This document shows positions 1 through 11,146 of a DNA stretch of 64,000 nt, piece after piece. The notes below the pieces were generated by a model. That model was not told the DNA's origin, did no database searches, and worked only from the letters and a program-made list of their open reading frames with translations. The stretch's first letter is position 1. Every line of letters starts with the position of its first letter. Origin of the DNA: Cryptomeria japonica (lineage: Eukaryota; Streptophyta; Pinopsida; Cupressales; Cupressaceae); contig NC_081415.1 in the NCBI RefSeq assembly GCF_030272615.1, positions 627,915,240 to 627,979,239 of the forward strand. The letters are read 5' to 3'. The position numbers and the translations under genes are program-made.

Positions 1-60
1 CTTGGTCACTGTATATGTCTTTCAAAATTTCATTGTGTGTGTGCCCCTTGTCATGATCAA

Positions 61-262
61 TTACTAGAGCTTTTGAATTGAAAAATGATCTTGAAAAAAT
101 CATAAAAATTGAAAAATGTCCTGAAAAAATTATAAAAATTGAAAACTGCCCTTAAAAAAATCATAAAAAAATAAAAAATGTCCTGAAAAAATCCAAAAAA
201 ATCAAATAATGTCCTGAAAAACTCCCTAAAAAGTCAAATAATGTCCTGAAAAAATGAACAAT
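61..262. repeat. AT-rich minisatellite, about 30-bp unit (D1 copy)
   Basis: Imperfect tandem units carry the core TGTCCTGAAAAAATCATAAA. The same array, longer and inverted, lies at 10731-11146 in copy D2. It sits between integrase and the antisense gene in the element's 3' non-coding region. Long open frames through it are by-products of the low-complexity composition. Confidence 0.85.
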
Positions 263-1536
263 TTTTTTTTTCAAAACATCAAAATACAAAAACAATTTCT
301 TTGGCATTTTGCATTTTCTCAATAAATGGTCCCCTTTGTGCGTAGATAGATCACTGAGAATACATCCAACGACAATCAAACAAATATTTGTGTAGACAAC
401 AAATAGATAACATGTTACAACACTGCGCTTTGTTAAAATCATGCGTTAATAGATGAATTTTTTTCAATCAAACCAGACATTCAAACTGATCAAAATTATC
501 ATATCAACCAATCAACATCAATATCATTTGTCCTTGTCCTTATTATCATGGGTCTTATACAGGGTGTGGTATACTCGAAACCAGACTATGTCCTATCTTA
601 GACAGGGTACTGCTTTCCCTGAAACCAGACAACATGATCATTCTTGTTTTTCACTTTTGATAATGACGAACAAAATGTTTGTTTGACTTGGTTGAATTTG
701 TGCATCTTATCTTTTTACTGATTTATCTTTGGCTTCAATCATGTTCCTATGTTGCTCGATGATGTCACTAAGTGATTTAGAGTGACTGGGATCGTTCATG
801 GTCTCTTTCTTTTTTGTTGTGTTTGCTATTTGTGGAATGTTTGTCACAAACTGGGGCAACTATATCATTGGGTGTCTGTGATAAGTACGTTCGCTTTGTG
901 AATGCCGCACATACCTCGACCCTTGATGTATGCACCCTAGGATGCTTCACTCATTCCTTGTGTGTGATGTGTCTGTCTTTTGCAAAAAGGGTTGCGTTTT
1001 AGCTCTGGCCTTCAGTGCCATGATGCTCTGCATCCATTTTGCTACATTAAATAAAGGTTCTCACCTACAAAGTGCATTGGTGAAAGTAAGTTTTTCTTCA
1101 TCTCTAACTGTCCTCTGTCTAATTTCTTCTTCCTAACAATTCTTCCATTAGTTTGGGCAGTTAGTTCGATCTAGTTCTCCGATCTCCAAAAAAAAAAACA
1201 TACCCTGCATCCTGCATTCATTGGTTAGTGCATTTGCATTATATCAAGCCCATATCAAGCATTTTATCCATTTCATATTATAAATGCATCAAAAACACAT
1301 AAAAATATATTCATACATGTTCCACAATGGTACATAAACAATGCATCAGCCATCCATGCATGGAAAGTCAACATAAGCCATAACACATTGCATTCCATCA
1401 TATAGCTGCATATCATATCATATATCAGAAGAATATTGGAGTACAAAATTGGACTCTCTATCCTAAGTATGGCCCGCAGGCTGAATACATAAAGTCACAC
1501 TACTTATGTCTCTATCATAAGGAGCATGTGCCTTTG
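263..1536. other. Non-coding 3' region of element D1
   Basis: No gene is recognised. The sequence is matched in inverted orientation by 9481-10730. Short open frames at 814-1002 and 930-1136 recur in the inverted copy (9992-10201 and 9879-10085), but this is explained by DNA-level duplication and they resemble no known domain. The stretch is best read as untranslated retrotransposon sequence, possibly the 3' flank of the antisense PMD gene. Confidence 0.6.
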
Positions 1537-3360
1537 TCACTAGGTGCTCCCTCTGTCCTCCTCATCCCTGCCATGTCTCAAGGGTGATGTCCCTCCTACC
1601 TCGGGTTCTGGCTATGGTGGTCTCCTAGGTCCACTCACTCCCATGCTGCTCTCTATCCTCGATCATGCCCGATATGATGCTGCTCTCTGCTCTGGTGGGA
1701 CTGCACTCTCCTATAGTGTCTTCCAATGGTGTATCGCCTCTCCGATCTCTACCAACATCTATGCCATCTCACATGCACTGGCATCCCTAATTGACCCAAT
1801 ATACTCGGTCACTCTCTGCTCTACTTGTTGTGCCTGGGCTATCACTGTATCTTGAGCCGTTGTCAATCTGGGTATCTCTGCTTTGAACTGATCCTACTCT
1901 ATCCTTAACATAGCATTCTATCTCTCTAATGTCGCAATGTGATCATGCTGACTCGCTATGGTGGCCCTACATATCTCCATCTCCTCTATGCTAGCTATCC
2001 CTAGCTCTATGGGTATATCCTTCAATGCCTCCTGATCGGCTGGATCTGGTCTATCCCCTCCATCCTTGTCATCCTCCTCATCATAATCCCCTCCATCCTT
2101 GTCATCCTCCTCATCATCTCCCTCATCCTCATCTCTATCCTCATCATCTCCCTCCTCCTCTCCAGCGAGTGGGAAGTCCTCCTATCTCCTTAGTACTAGA
2201 ATATCAAGATCTGTCAATGGCACTGGCCGTCGTCGTGCAAACCATCGCTCATACTCCTCTATCATCCCGGCGTCCACCACATCTGATCTCCAATCCCACT
2301 GTCTCTACTATAGCTATGTGAAGTTGGCATATGCTATGTGTGGCTGAATCATCCTCCCCCACTGATTCGTCTCTTTGTGAGATCGAGCAAAGTGTGCAGT
2401 TCCTCTCAGTACATCCTGCCTCTCTCCAAACTATCATCTGACTCTCTTTGGCAAGTACATCTCAATCACTCTCTAGTGATTCACTAGTCGCCCAATCAGG
2501 TACCTCTCTTGTCTGCAATACGGTAGCTCATCACTATCATCTGACCATCCAGGGCAATCAAGATATGGCCTCCATGTGAACTCTCTCAATCTGTCTAGCT
2601 CATGTCGCTAATAAAATATGTATCCAAATGGACCCTGTCTTAATGTACCCCCATAGCAGTACACATATGGTCAATGTGGTACTACCTGTCTCTCTGCAAT
2701 CGGTCGACATATGGCTATGTGCTCAAATGCCCCTACCTGTAATAGTGTGACCCCGTAGCTAAAAGTCTGAACCCCCTGATATGCTATTTGATGCAACTAA
2801 AAATACAGCATGGCAAGCACACATGGTCCCCATGCATATACAGTCCCCTCTGCCACCATCTTCTCTAGCACTCTTCTGCATCCAATAGGGAATCCATGTC
2901 CTCATTTGTCCCCTGCTAATAGGCATGCTATAACCACGGCTATCACCACATATCGCTGATCATACTCTGATACCATGGTCTCCTAGCCAATCTCCCTCTC
3001 TATGATATCCAGATCATCAACGTCGTACTCAAATAATCTGCACAAAGCATCTCTCCCTGTCGCTGGGTCATATTCTATCATCTCCCCATGAATCAGAATG
3101 CGGAGGATACGCCACACGTGCTCTAGTGTCACAGTCGCCTCTCCAGTCGCTAGATGGAAAGAGGAAGTCTCTGAATGCCATCACTCTGCCAATGCGCTAA
3201 GCAGTCTTGTGTTTGCCCTGATCTCAGGCATGAATGTAATATAGTATAATCCAAGTCCTGCTAATGTATCTTTGTCCATGCTCCTGAGTCTATGTCGCAA
3301 CATGAAGCAATCGGGTCTGTTCTCTCGTGTAATCAATGGATACTATCGACTCTGCATCAT
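1537..3360 (-). pseudogene. Plant mobile domain (PMD) protein, antisense within D1, degenerate
   Basis: This is the inverted counterpart of the better-preserved gene at 7585-9480. The minus-strand start at 3360 gives MMQSR followed at once by a stop where D2 reads Q. Downstream, the PMD core, acidic Asp/Glu-rich linker (1990-2165), coiled-coil part and basic Pro/Gly-rich tail can all be matched to D2. Many stops and frame changes interrupt it, so no product is expected. PMD proteins are plant nuclear proteins also found in transposable elements; family members act in silencing and transcriptional control, but no function can be assigned to this transposon-borne copy. It is transcriptionally opposed to the retrotransposon. 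Confidence 0.75.
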
Positions 3361-4150
3361 AATTGGGGCACACTTTGTCAGTTTTAGGGTTTTCTCTTAA
3401 GGGCTGCATTTCCTTGTTTCATGCATAAATCAGGGTTTTTCTTATCTATTTTGACCTATCCTACCCTTATCCCTCTTTTCAGGATCATCCGCACGCTGTT
3501 TTAGGTCAAATTGGTGTTTTCAGTGCACAACTGCACCTGTGTACCCTGTCCTGCACTTGTGTACCCTACACAGGTGTAGAACATCCTCACACAGGTGCAG
3601 AATGCACCCACACAAGCGCAGATGTCCATTTTTGACTTCCCTGTGGGCCCCACAATGTCCCACAATCCAGTAAAATTCATGCAAATTGACAATATGGGTT
3701 TTTGAGATACATACCGTTGCTCCCATGTTATTTGGTCATCTATAGGTGCATACATGTTCCTTGAGGTGATCTTCCATTGGAATTTTTGCCATCTCTATGC
3801 AAGGGTCCTTGTCCAGAGCAACAAATCCTCCACTTTGGCTAGTGCAAATGAGCTATTTTCCTTCTCCTTGTCTCATTTATAGATCTTTGTCAGTGCCTAG
3901 ATGGATGTGCATGCTCTCCATCTTGTGCTGGTCATGGTCTTTTGTACCTTCCATTGCTTGTCATTCATGCATCCGATCTTCGATTTTCAATCCGTTTGAT
4001 CCTATCTTTTTTCCGTCATTCTTATCGATCAATTGGCCTCTTTTCTAGATGTTTCCGACCAATTCTTTGAGGGGGCATGCATATGTCATTGTCATTGTCT
4101 GGGGCATTTTCATTATTATTCTTTGAAACAACGCTTAGAATCGCATTTTC
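3361..4150. other. Leader between antisense PMD gene and polypurine tract (D1)
   Basis: No intact gene is seen. At about 3530-3625 there are short imperfect repeats around CACACAGGTGCAG, with related units at 7300-7410 in D2. A block at 3797-4048 resembles 6715-7083 in D2. The region lies 5' of the PMD gene and could hold its promoter, but no clear TATA box was recognised. Confidence 0.5.
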
Positions 4151-4166
4151 TCAAAGAGGGGCAAAA
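4151..4166 (+). promoter_or_regulatory. Polypurine tract of D1
   Basis: TCAAAGAGGGGCAAAA directly precedes the TGTAGACGTC start of the LTR. This is the expected plus-strand priming site and sets the element's orientation. The same tract occurs inverted at 6760-6777 and in a related form at 14441-14458. Confidence 0.85.
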
Positions 4167-4990
4167 TGTAGACGTCTAAAAATGGTCAACGCTTGCGGAG
4201 TCATACTTTAACATTTGCGCATTGCTTTATTTTAGGGTTTTTGCGTCGCATTAACATTTCTTCTATGTTGCGCACTTGGTCTTTTTCATTTGCGAGCTTC
4301 GAGTCCTTCTTCTGCATTCTTCATTTATCTTGCTTTTGAATTTGGTCTTGTTGATAACAATCTTCAGTCATGATTTTGGTCGATCTTATCCTGTCACATC
4401 AATGTGCATGCTCATTTGTCATATTTTGGACATCGTCAATCCTAATCAATGATAGAATTAGGGTTTTCTCCTCTTGTTGATTTTTCAATCAATTTGTCAT
4501 CGATCATTGTTCTTTTCAATCTTGTCATTTTGCGATCGATTTGTCACCGATTGTTGTCCTTTTCAATCTTGTCATTTTGCGATCGATTTGTCATCGATCG
4601 TTGTCCTTTTCAATCATGTCAATTTGGATCAATTAGTCATTGTTCCTCGTCAATTGGCACCTTTCAATTTGGTCTCTTTGTCAATCTTGGTTAATTTGTC
4701 AACCAATCTCAATCATTTGTTAGCACTAGTCCTTTGTTAATCAGAATCATGATCGAATCGACATCAATTATCTTTTGTCAAGACCTAATTGTCGTCCTTG
4801 CATTTCTAAAAAAAATATGCACTTTAGTTTTCATGATTGAGCTAGTCTAATATCTAATTGTCATCCTTGCAATTTAGTTTAAATGTCTTATTTTAAGAAT
4901 GTTTTAGGATTGTTATCATTGCAATTTAGTTTTCGTGATTGAGCTAGTCTAATATCTATTGCTTTGATGTTTTCCAAATTCCTATCTACA
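4167..4990 (+). repeat. 3' LTR of D1, internally deleted
   Basis: The LTR starts TGTAGACGTC and ends CTATCTACA. Against full-length family members (29389-30919, about 1.53 kb; 5172-6759, about 1.59 kb) it lacks a middle block after about 4808. The missing block includes the TATAAATT promoter motif and the AT-rich centre. A poly-A scar (4807-4817) marks the join. Confidence 0.8.
4494..4640 (+). repeat. 47-bp subrepeats in the D-family LTR
   Basis: About three imperfect tandem units share the core GCGATCGATTTGTCATCGAT followed by a TGTCCTTTTCAATC-type segment. More units occur inverted at 6170-6440, so copy number differs between LTRs. They lie in the LTR upstream of the TATA motif, where enhancer-like repeats are common. 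Confidence 0.75.
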
Positions 4991-5171
4991 TTGCAATTTT
5001 GTTAGCACTGGTCCTTTGTTAATCAGAATCATGATTGAATCGACATCAATTATCTTTTGTCAAGACCTAATTGTCGTCCTTGCATTTCTAAAAAAAATAT
5101 GCACTTTAGTTTTCATGATTGAGCTAGTCTAATATCTAATTGTCGTCCTTGCAATTTAGTTTAAATGTCTT
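4719..5171 (+). repeat. 171-bp direct duplication at the palindrome centre
   Basis: 4719-4889 is repeated almost exactly at 5001-5171, both starting GTTAGCACT and ending AAATGTCTT. The second copy abuts the end of the inverted LTR of D2. This points to local rearrangement rather than clean retrotransposition. Confidence 0.8.
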
Positions 5172-5488
5172 GAGATAGGAATTTGGAAAACATCAAAGCA
5201 ATAGATATTAGACTAGCTCAATCACAAAAACTAAATTGCAATGATAACAATCCTAAAACATTCAATAGAGATACTGAAAATAAGACATTTAAACTAAATG
5301 CAAACCATCACAAACATGAATGTCTCCTCCAGAATTCTCCATTGTCCTTCTTTCTCCTTCAAATTAGTGTGTTTGTGGATCTCACCTAAAAGTGCATAAT
5401 CATAATATGAAAGAAAGATTGACAAGACAGCATAAGGATACTAGAAGCATGATTGATTGATCGGATCTCTGATTGAAGAAATTCATCC

Positions 5489-5496
5489 AATTTATA
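5489..5496 (-). promoter_or_regulatory. Putative LTR TATA box (D2)
   Basis: TATAAATT lies in the context TCTATAAATTGGATGAA, which is conserved in three family LTRs (also 14003-14010 and 30548-30555). It is the likely core promoter separating U3 from R. Confidence 0.6.
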
Positions 5497-6169
5497 GACA
5501 AATTGGAGAGATGACAAGATTAGCATGAAGAGATTTGAAAGGAAATTTCAAATCAAGAATGACAAATATGACAAATTATGACAAATTAACATTTTCTATG
5601 CAAGATTGATTGATTGACAAATTATGACAAAATTGACAAGGTTGCTATGCAAAATTGATTGATTGACAAATTATGACAAGATTGAAATGTCATTCCCATG
5701 AAATTAGGGGAAATATTAGAAAAATAGGAGAAAATAGAAAATTAGATGAATTGGAAATTAGGAAATTAGAAATTGATGGAATTCAGGAAATTAGAAATTA
5801 GGAGAAATTAGTAAATTGGAAAATTAGGTAAATTAATTAATAATTTTTCATTCATTAATTAATTCACAAAAAGAGAGAGGAATTAATTAGCCAATTAAAT
5901 AAATATATAATTGTGACAAGAAGACTTAGGATAAATAAATAAATTATTTAACCTAAAAGGGAAAATGACAAACAAGATTAAATGAATAAATCATAAAACC
6001 TTAGAAGATGAATTAGAAATGCAAGGACGACAATTAGGTCTTGACAAAAGATAATTGATGTTGATTCGATCATGATTCTGATTGACAAAGGACCAATGTT
6101 GATAAATGATTGACATTGATAAAGAGACCAAATTGATAGGTGCCAATTGACGAGGAAAAATGACTAATT

Positions 6170-6440
6170 GACCCAAATTGACACGATTGAAAAGGAAAAT
6201 GATCAATGACAAATCGATCGCAAAATGACAAGATTGACAAGAGGACAAGGATCAATGACAAATCGATCGCACAATGACAAGATTGAAAAGGACAACGATC
6301 GATGACAAATCGATTGCAAAATTGATGAGATTGACAAGGATCGATGGTGAATCGATTGCAAGATGACAAGATTGACAAGAGGACAAGGATCGATGACAAA
6401 TCAATCACAAAATGACAAGATTGACAAGAGGACAAAACCC
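6170..6440 (-). repeat. 47-bp subrepeats in D2 LTR
   Basis: Five or more imperfect units contain AAATCGATCGCAAAATGACA. This is a longer array than in D1, consistent with slippage or unequal exchange within the LTR. Confidence 0.7.
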
Positions 6441-6759
6441 TAATTCTATTATCGATTAGGATTGATGATGTCCAGAATGAAATCGAATTGACGATGTCAA
6501 AATATGACAAATGAGCACGCACATTGATGCGACAGGATAAGATCGACCAAAATCATGACTGAAGATTATTATTGACAAGACCAAATTCGAAAGTGAGATA
6601 AATGAAGAATGTAGAAGAAGGACTCAATGTTCGCAAATGATAAAGACCAAGTGCGCAACATAGAAGAAATGTTAATGTGATTCAAAAACCCCAAAATAAG
6701 GCAATGCGCCAATGTTAAAGTATGACTCCGCAAGCGTTGACCATTTTTAGACGTCTACA

Positions 6760-6777
6760 TTTTGCCCCTCTTTGAGA
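6760..6777 (-). promoter_or_regulatory. Polypurine tract of D2
   Basis: On the minus strand, TCTCAAAGAGGGGCAAAA precedes the LTR start at 6759, identical in kind to the tract of D1. It shows that element polarity is opposite to the PMD gene. Confidence 0.85.
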
Positions 6778-7584
6778 CAATGCGATTATAAGTGTTGTTT
6801 CAAAGATCAATAATGAAAATGCCCCAGACAATGACAATGACATATGCATGCCCCCTCGAGGAATTGGCTGGAAATATCCAGAAAAGAGGCCAATTGATCG
6901 ATAAGAATGATAGAAAATGATAGGATCAAACAGATCAAGAATTGAAGGTCGGATGCATGGATGACAAACAATAGAAGGTGTAAAAGACCGTGACCAGCAT
7001 AAGATGGAGAGGATGCATGTCCATCTAGGCATTGACAAAGATCTATAAAGGAGACAAGAAGAAGGAAAAGAGCTCATTTGCACTAGCTAAAGTGGAGGAT
7101 TTGTTTCTCTGGAAAAGGACCCTTGCATAGAGATGGTGAACATTCCAATGGTAGATCACCTCGGGGAACTTGTACGCACCTATAGACGACTAGACGATGT
7201 GGGAGCAACAATATGTATCTCAAAAATCTATATGTCAAATTTCATGAATTTTACTTGCTTGCGGGACATTGCAGGGCCTACGAGGAATGAAAAAATGACT
7301 TCTGCGCCTGTGTGGGCATATTTTGCGCTTGTGTGAGGATATTTTGTGCCTATGTAGGGTACATAGGCATAGCTTGATGCTGCATAGGCATAGGACAGGG
7401 TGCACAAGCGCAGTTGTGCACTGAGGACGCTAATTTGATTGAAAATAGCATGCGGATGATCCTGAAAAGGGGGATAAGGGTAGGATAGGGCAAAATAGAT
7501 AAGAAAAATCCTAATTTGTGGATGAAACAAGGAAATGCAACCCTAAGGAGAAAACCCTAAAACTGACAAATTTTTGCCCCAATT
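6778..7584 (+). other. Leader upstream of the antisense PMD gene (D2)
   Basis: This is the inverted equivalent of 3361-4150. It contains short GC-richer repeats at 7300-7410 built on GCGCCTGTGTGGGCATATTTT-like units of about 22 bp. An open frame at 7133-7336 resembles no known protein, though part of it is conserved in D1 (3501-3755 minus). It may be a 5' untranslated or promoter region for the PMD gene. Confidence 0.45.
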
Positions 7585-9480
7585 GTGATGCAGAGTCGAC
7601 AGTATCCATTGATTACGCGGGAGAATAGACCCGACTGCTTCATGTTGCAAAATAGACTCAAGAGTATGAACAGAGATACATTAGTAGGACTTGGATTATA
7701 CTATATTACATTCATGCCTGAGATTAGGGCAAACACAGGACTGCTTACCGCATTGGTAGAGCGATGGCATTCAGAGACTTCCTCTTTCCATCTCCTGATA
7801 GGAGAGGCGACGGTAACACTAGAGGATGTGTGGCGTATCCTCTGCATTTCGATTCATGGGGAGATGATAGAATATGACCTAGTGACAGGGAAAGACTCAT
7901 TTTGTAGATTATTCGAGTGCGACGCAGATGATCTGGTTATCGTAGAGAGGGAGATTGGCTGGGAGACCATGGCAGCAGAGTATGATCAACGTTATGTGGT
8001 GATAGCAGTGGTTATAGCATGCCTATTAGCAGGGGATAGACGAGGACATGGATTCCCTATTGGATGGGGAAGAGTGCTAGAGCGAATGGTGACAGAGGGG
8101 ACTGTATATGCATGGGGACCATGTGTGCTTGCCATGCTATATTTTCAGTTGCATTAGATAGTATATCAGGGGGTTCAGACTTTGAGTTGCGGGGTCACAC
8201 TATTATAGGTATGGGCATTTGAGCACATAGCCATATGTTGACCGATTGCAGAGAGGTAGGTAGTACCACACCAACCATATGTGTACTGCTATGGTGGTAC
8301 ATTGAGACAGGGTCCATTCGGATACATATTGTATTGGCGACATGAGCTAGACAGATTGAGAGAGTTCACATGGAGGCCATATCTTGATTGCCCTGGATGG
8401 TCAGATGATAGTGATGAGCTATCATATTGCAGATGGGAGAGGTACCTGATTGGGTGACCAGTGAATCACCAGAGTGATTGAGATGTACCTACCAGAGAGA
8501 GTTAGATAATAGTTTGGAGAGAGGTAGGATGTACCTAGAGGGACTGCACACTTTGCCTAATGTCACAGAGAGACGAGTCAATGGGTGAGGATGATTCAGC
8601 CACACATAGAATATGTTGACTTCACACAGCTACTGCAGAGATAGTGGGAGTGGAGATTAGATGTTGTGGATGCTGGGATGAGAGAGGAGTATGAGCGATG
8701 GTTTGCATGACAATGACCTGTGCCATTGACTGATCCTGATATTCTGGTGCATAGGAGACAAGAGGACTTCCCACTCGTTGGAGAGGAGGAGGATGATGAT
8801 AAGGATGAGGCTGATGAGGATGGGGGTGATGAGGATGGGGGTGATGAGGATGAGGAGGATGATGAGGACAGAGGGGATGATGAGGAGGATGACACAGACA
8901 GAGGGGATGATGAGGAGGATGATGAGGATGAGGAGGATGAGCCAAATTTAGCTGAGCAGGAGTCATTGTAGGATATACCCATAGAGCCTGAGACAACTAG
9001 CATAGAGGAGAGGGAGATATGTAGGGCCACCATAGCAAGTCAGCATGATCACATTGTGACATTAGAGAGACAAAATGCTATCTTGAGGACAAAGTAGGAT
9101 CAGTTCAGAGTAGAGATAGCCAGATTGACAACGACTCGAGATACAACAATAGCATAGGCACAACAAGTAGAGCAGAGAGTGATCGAGTATATTGGGTCGA
9201 TTAGGGATGCCAGTGCACGTGATATGGCACAGATGTTGGTAGAGACCTGAGATAAGATATGCGATTGGAGGACACTATAAGAGAGTGCAGTTCCACCAGA
9301 GCAGAGAGCAGTGTCATATCGGGCATGGTCGAGGACAAAGAGCAAGCCACGTTCTCAAAGGTCAGTGAGTAACATGGGAGTGAGTGGACCTAGGAGACCA
9401 CCACAGCCAGGACCTGGGGCAGGAGGGACATCATCCTTGAGACATGGCAGGGATGAGGAGGACAGAGGAAGCACCCAGTG
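7585..9480 (+). pseudogene. Plant mobile domain (PMD) protein gene, antisense in D2, degenerate
   Basis: The first 190 codons are open and show the PMD signature: LLTALVERWHSETSSFHL, then VTLEDVWRIL and a degenerate L(P)I(D)GE-like SIHGE, with a later WGRVLERM segment. After 8157 the frame continues with stops (for example PYVYCYGG and a WRPYLDCPGW segment), shifts to another frame around 8480-8530, and runs through EYVDFTQLLQR, an Asp/Glu-rich linker (8780-8945), a coiled-coil-like stretch (SQHDHIVTLERQNAIL) and a basic Pro/Gly-rich tail ending at a TGA at 9478-9480. The total span of about 630 codons suits transposon-type PMD proteins. Stops sit at sites expected to be Q, W or R. PMD proteins are known from plant transposons and from host silencing factors; this copy's role is unknown. 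It opposes the retrotransposon's own direction. Confidence 0.82.
8778..8945 (+). repeat. GAT/GAG trinucleotide-rich tract (acidic linker of PMD gene)
   Basis: Imperfect GATGAGGAG-type repeats encode a run of Asp and Glu in the PMD frame. Equivalent tracts occur at 1990-2165 and, in the unrelated element F, at 42730-42945. Confidence 0.85.
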
Positions 9481-10730
9481 ATAGAGGCATGTGCTCCTTA
9501 TGACAGAGACATATATAGTGTGACATTATGTAGTTAGCCTGCAGGCCATACTTAGGATAGACTGTCCAATTTTGTACTCCGATATTGTTTGATATATGAT
9601 ATGATATGCAACTATATGATGGGATGCAATGTGTTATGGTTTATGATTTTTTTCCATTTATGGATGTCTTATGCACTGTTTATGTACCATTGTGGAACAT
9701 GTATGAATATATTTTTATGTGTTTTTGATGCATTTATAATATGAAATGGATAGAATACTTGATATGATGTTTGATATATAATGCAAATGTACTAATCAAA
9801 GAATGCAGGATGCAGCTTATGTTTTTTGGAGATCAGAGAACTAGACCGAACTGACTGCCCAAACTGACGGAAGAAATGTTAGCAAGAAGAAATTAGACAA
9901 AGGATAGTTAGAGATGAAGAAAAACTTGCTTTCACCAATGCACTTTGTAGGTGAGAACCTTTATTTAATGTAGCAAAGGGGATGCAGAGCATCATGGCAT
10001 TGAAGGCCAGAGCTGAAATGCAACCCTTTTTGGAAAAGACAGACACATCGCACACAAGGAATGAGTGAAGCATCCTAGGGTGCATACATCAAGGGCCGAG
10101 GTATGTGCGGTGTTCACAAAGTGAACGTACTTATCACAAACACCCAGTGATATAGTTGCCCCAGTTTGTGACAAACATTCCACAAACAACAAACACAACA
10201 AAAAAAAGGAAAGGGACCATGAACCATCCCGGTCACTCTAAATCACTCAGTGACATCATCGAGCAACATATGAACATGATTGAAGCCAAAGATAAATCAG
10301 TAAAAGGATAAGACACACAAATTCAACCAAGTCAAACAAATAGTTTGATTGTTATTGTCAAAAGTGGAAAATATGAATGATCATGCTATCTGGTTTTAGG
10401 GAATGCGGTACCTCGTCTAAGACAGGACACAATCTGGTTTCAAGTATACCACTCCCTGTATAAGACCCATGATAGTAGTGACTAGGACAAATGATATTGA
10501 TGTTGATTGATTGATATGACAATTTATTTGAATGTCTGGTTTGATTGAAAAATTCATCTGTTAACGCATGATTTTAGTAAAGCGCAGTGTTGTAACATGT
10601 TATCTGTTTGTTGTCTACACAAATGTTTGATCGATTGTCGTTGGATGTATGCTCAGTGATCTGTCTATGCACAAAGGGGACCATTTATTGACAAAATGCA
10701 AAATTCCAAAGGAATTGTTTTTGGATTTTG
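9481..10730. other. Non-coding 3' region of D2
   Basis: No gene is seen. It matches 263-1536 in inverted orientation and contains a TATGATATG-rich patch (9590-9615). Small open frames here recur in the inverted copy only because the DNA is duplicated. Confidence 0.6.
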
Positions 10731-11146
10731 ATGTTTTAAGATTTTTTTGTTCGTTTTTCAGGACTTTTTTTGACTTTTTAGAGATTTTTTCTAGGACATT
10801 ATTTGATTTTTTTGGATTTTTTCAGGACATTATTTGATTTTTTTATGATTTTTTCAGGACATCATTTGTTTTTTTTGGATTTTTCAGGACATTATTTGAT
10901 TTTTTTATGATTTTTTCAAGACATTATTTGATTTTTATGATTTTTTCAGGACATTTTTCAATTTTTATGATTTTTTCACAACATTTTTCAGTTTTTATGA
11001 TTTTTTCAGGACATTTTTCAATTTTTTATGATTTTTTCAAGACATTTTTCAATTTTTATGATTTTTTAAGGACATTTTTCAATTTTTATGATTTTTTCAG
11101 GACATTTTTCAATTTTTTATGATTTTTTCAGGACATTTTTCAATTC
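10731..11146 (+). repeat. AT-rich minisatellite, about 30-bp unit (D2 copy)
   Basis: Roughly 13 imperfect units share TTTTTTCAGGACATTTTTCA followed by ATTTTTATGA. Units towards 10740 carry TTATTTGA variants. The array spells an open frame of repeated Phe-rich peptide (10907-11122), a composition artefact. Confidence 0.85.

Larger units (their letters stand above)
1..4990 (+). mobile_element. Tat-type Ty3/gypsy element, 3' portion (copy D1)
   Basis: This is the 3' part of an LTR retrotransposon running left to right and cut by the window start. In order it holds an AT-rich minisatellite, a non-coding stretch, an antisense PMD pseudogene, a polypurine tract and a 3' LTR starting TGTAGACGTC. 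Orientation follows from the tract AAAGAGGGGCAAAA directly before the LTR. The whole segment reappears inverted at 5172-11220 (copy D2), where the integrase shows that this is a gypsy element. Lineage (Tat) is inferred from the integrase type and the extra antisense gene between integrase and 3' LTR. Confidence 0.8.
5172..6759 (-). repeat. 3' LTR of D2
   Basis: The minus-strand LTR starts TGTAGACGTC at 6759 and keeps the AT-rich middle, TATA motif and 3' part that D1 has lost. The end at 5172 is slightly truncated. It belongs to the same family as 4167-4990, 13329-14331 and solo LTR 29389-30919. Confidence 0.85.

Noticed and set aside
161-442. 93-residue open frame on minus at the left edge
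   Set aside because: It spans the AT-rich minisatellite and gives Phe/Leu-rich low-complexity peptide. The inverted copy does not preserve it as a protein.
2025-2347. His/Pro-rich and Ser-rich open frames on plus
   Set aside because: They are opposite-strand readings of the Asp/Glu repeat in the PMD pseudogene, and the same happens at 8596-9033 and 42724-43050.
7585-8157. Host PMD gene (MAIN/MAIL-like) embedded in repeats
   Set aside because: It sits within an element bounded by integrase and LTR, is duplicated with the element at 1537-3360, and is riddled with stops, so it is transposon cargo.
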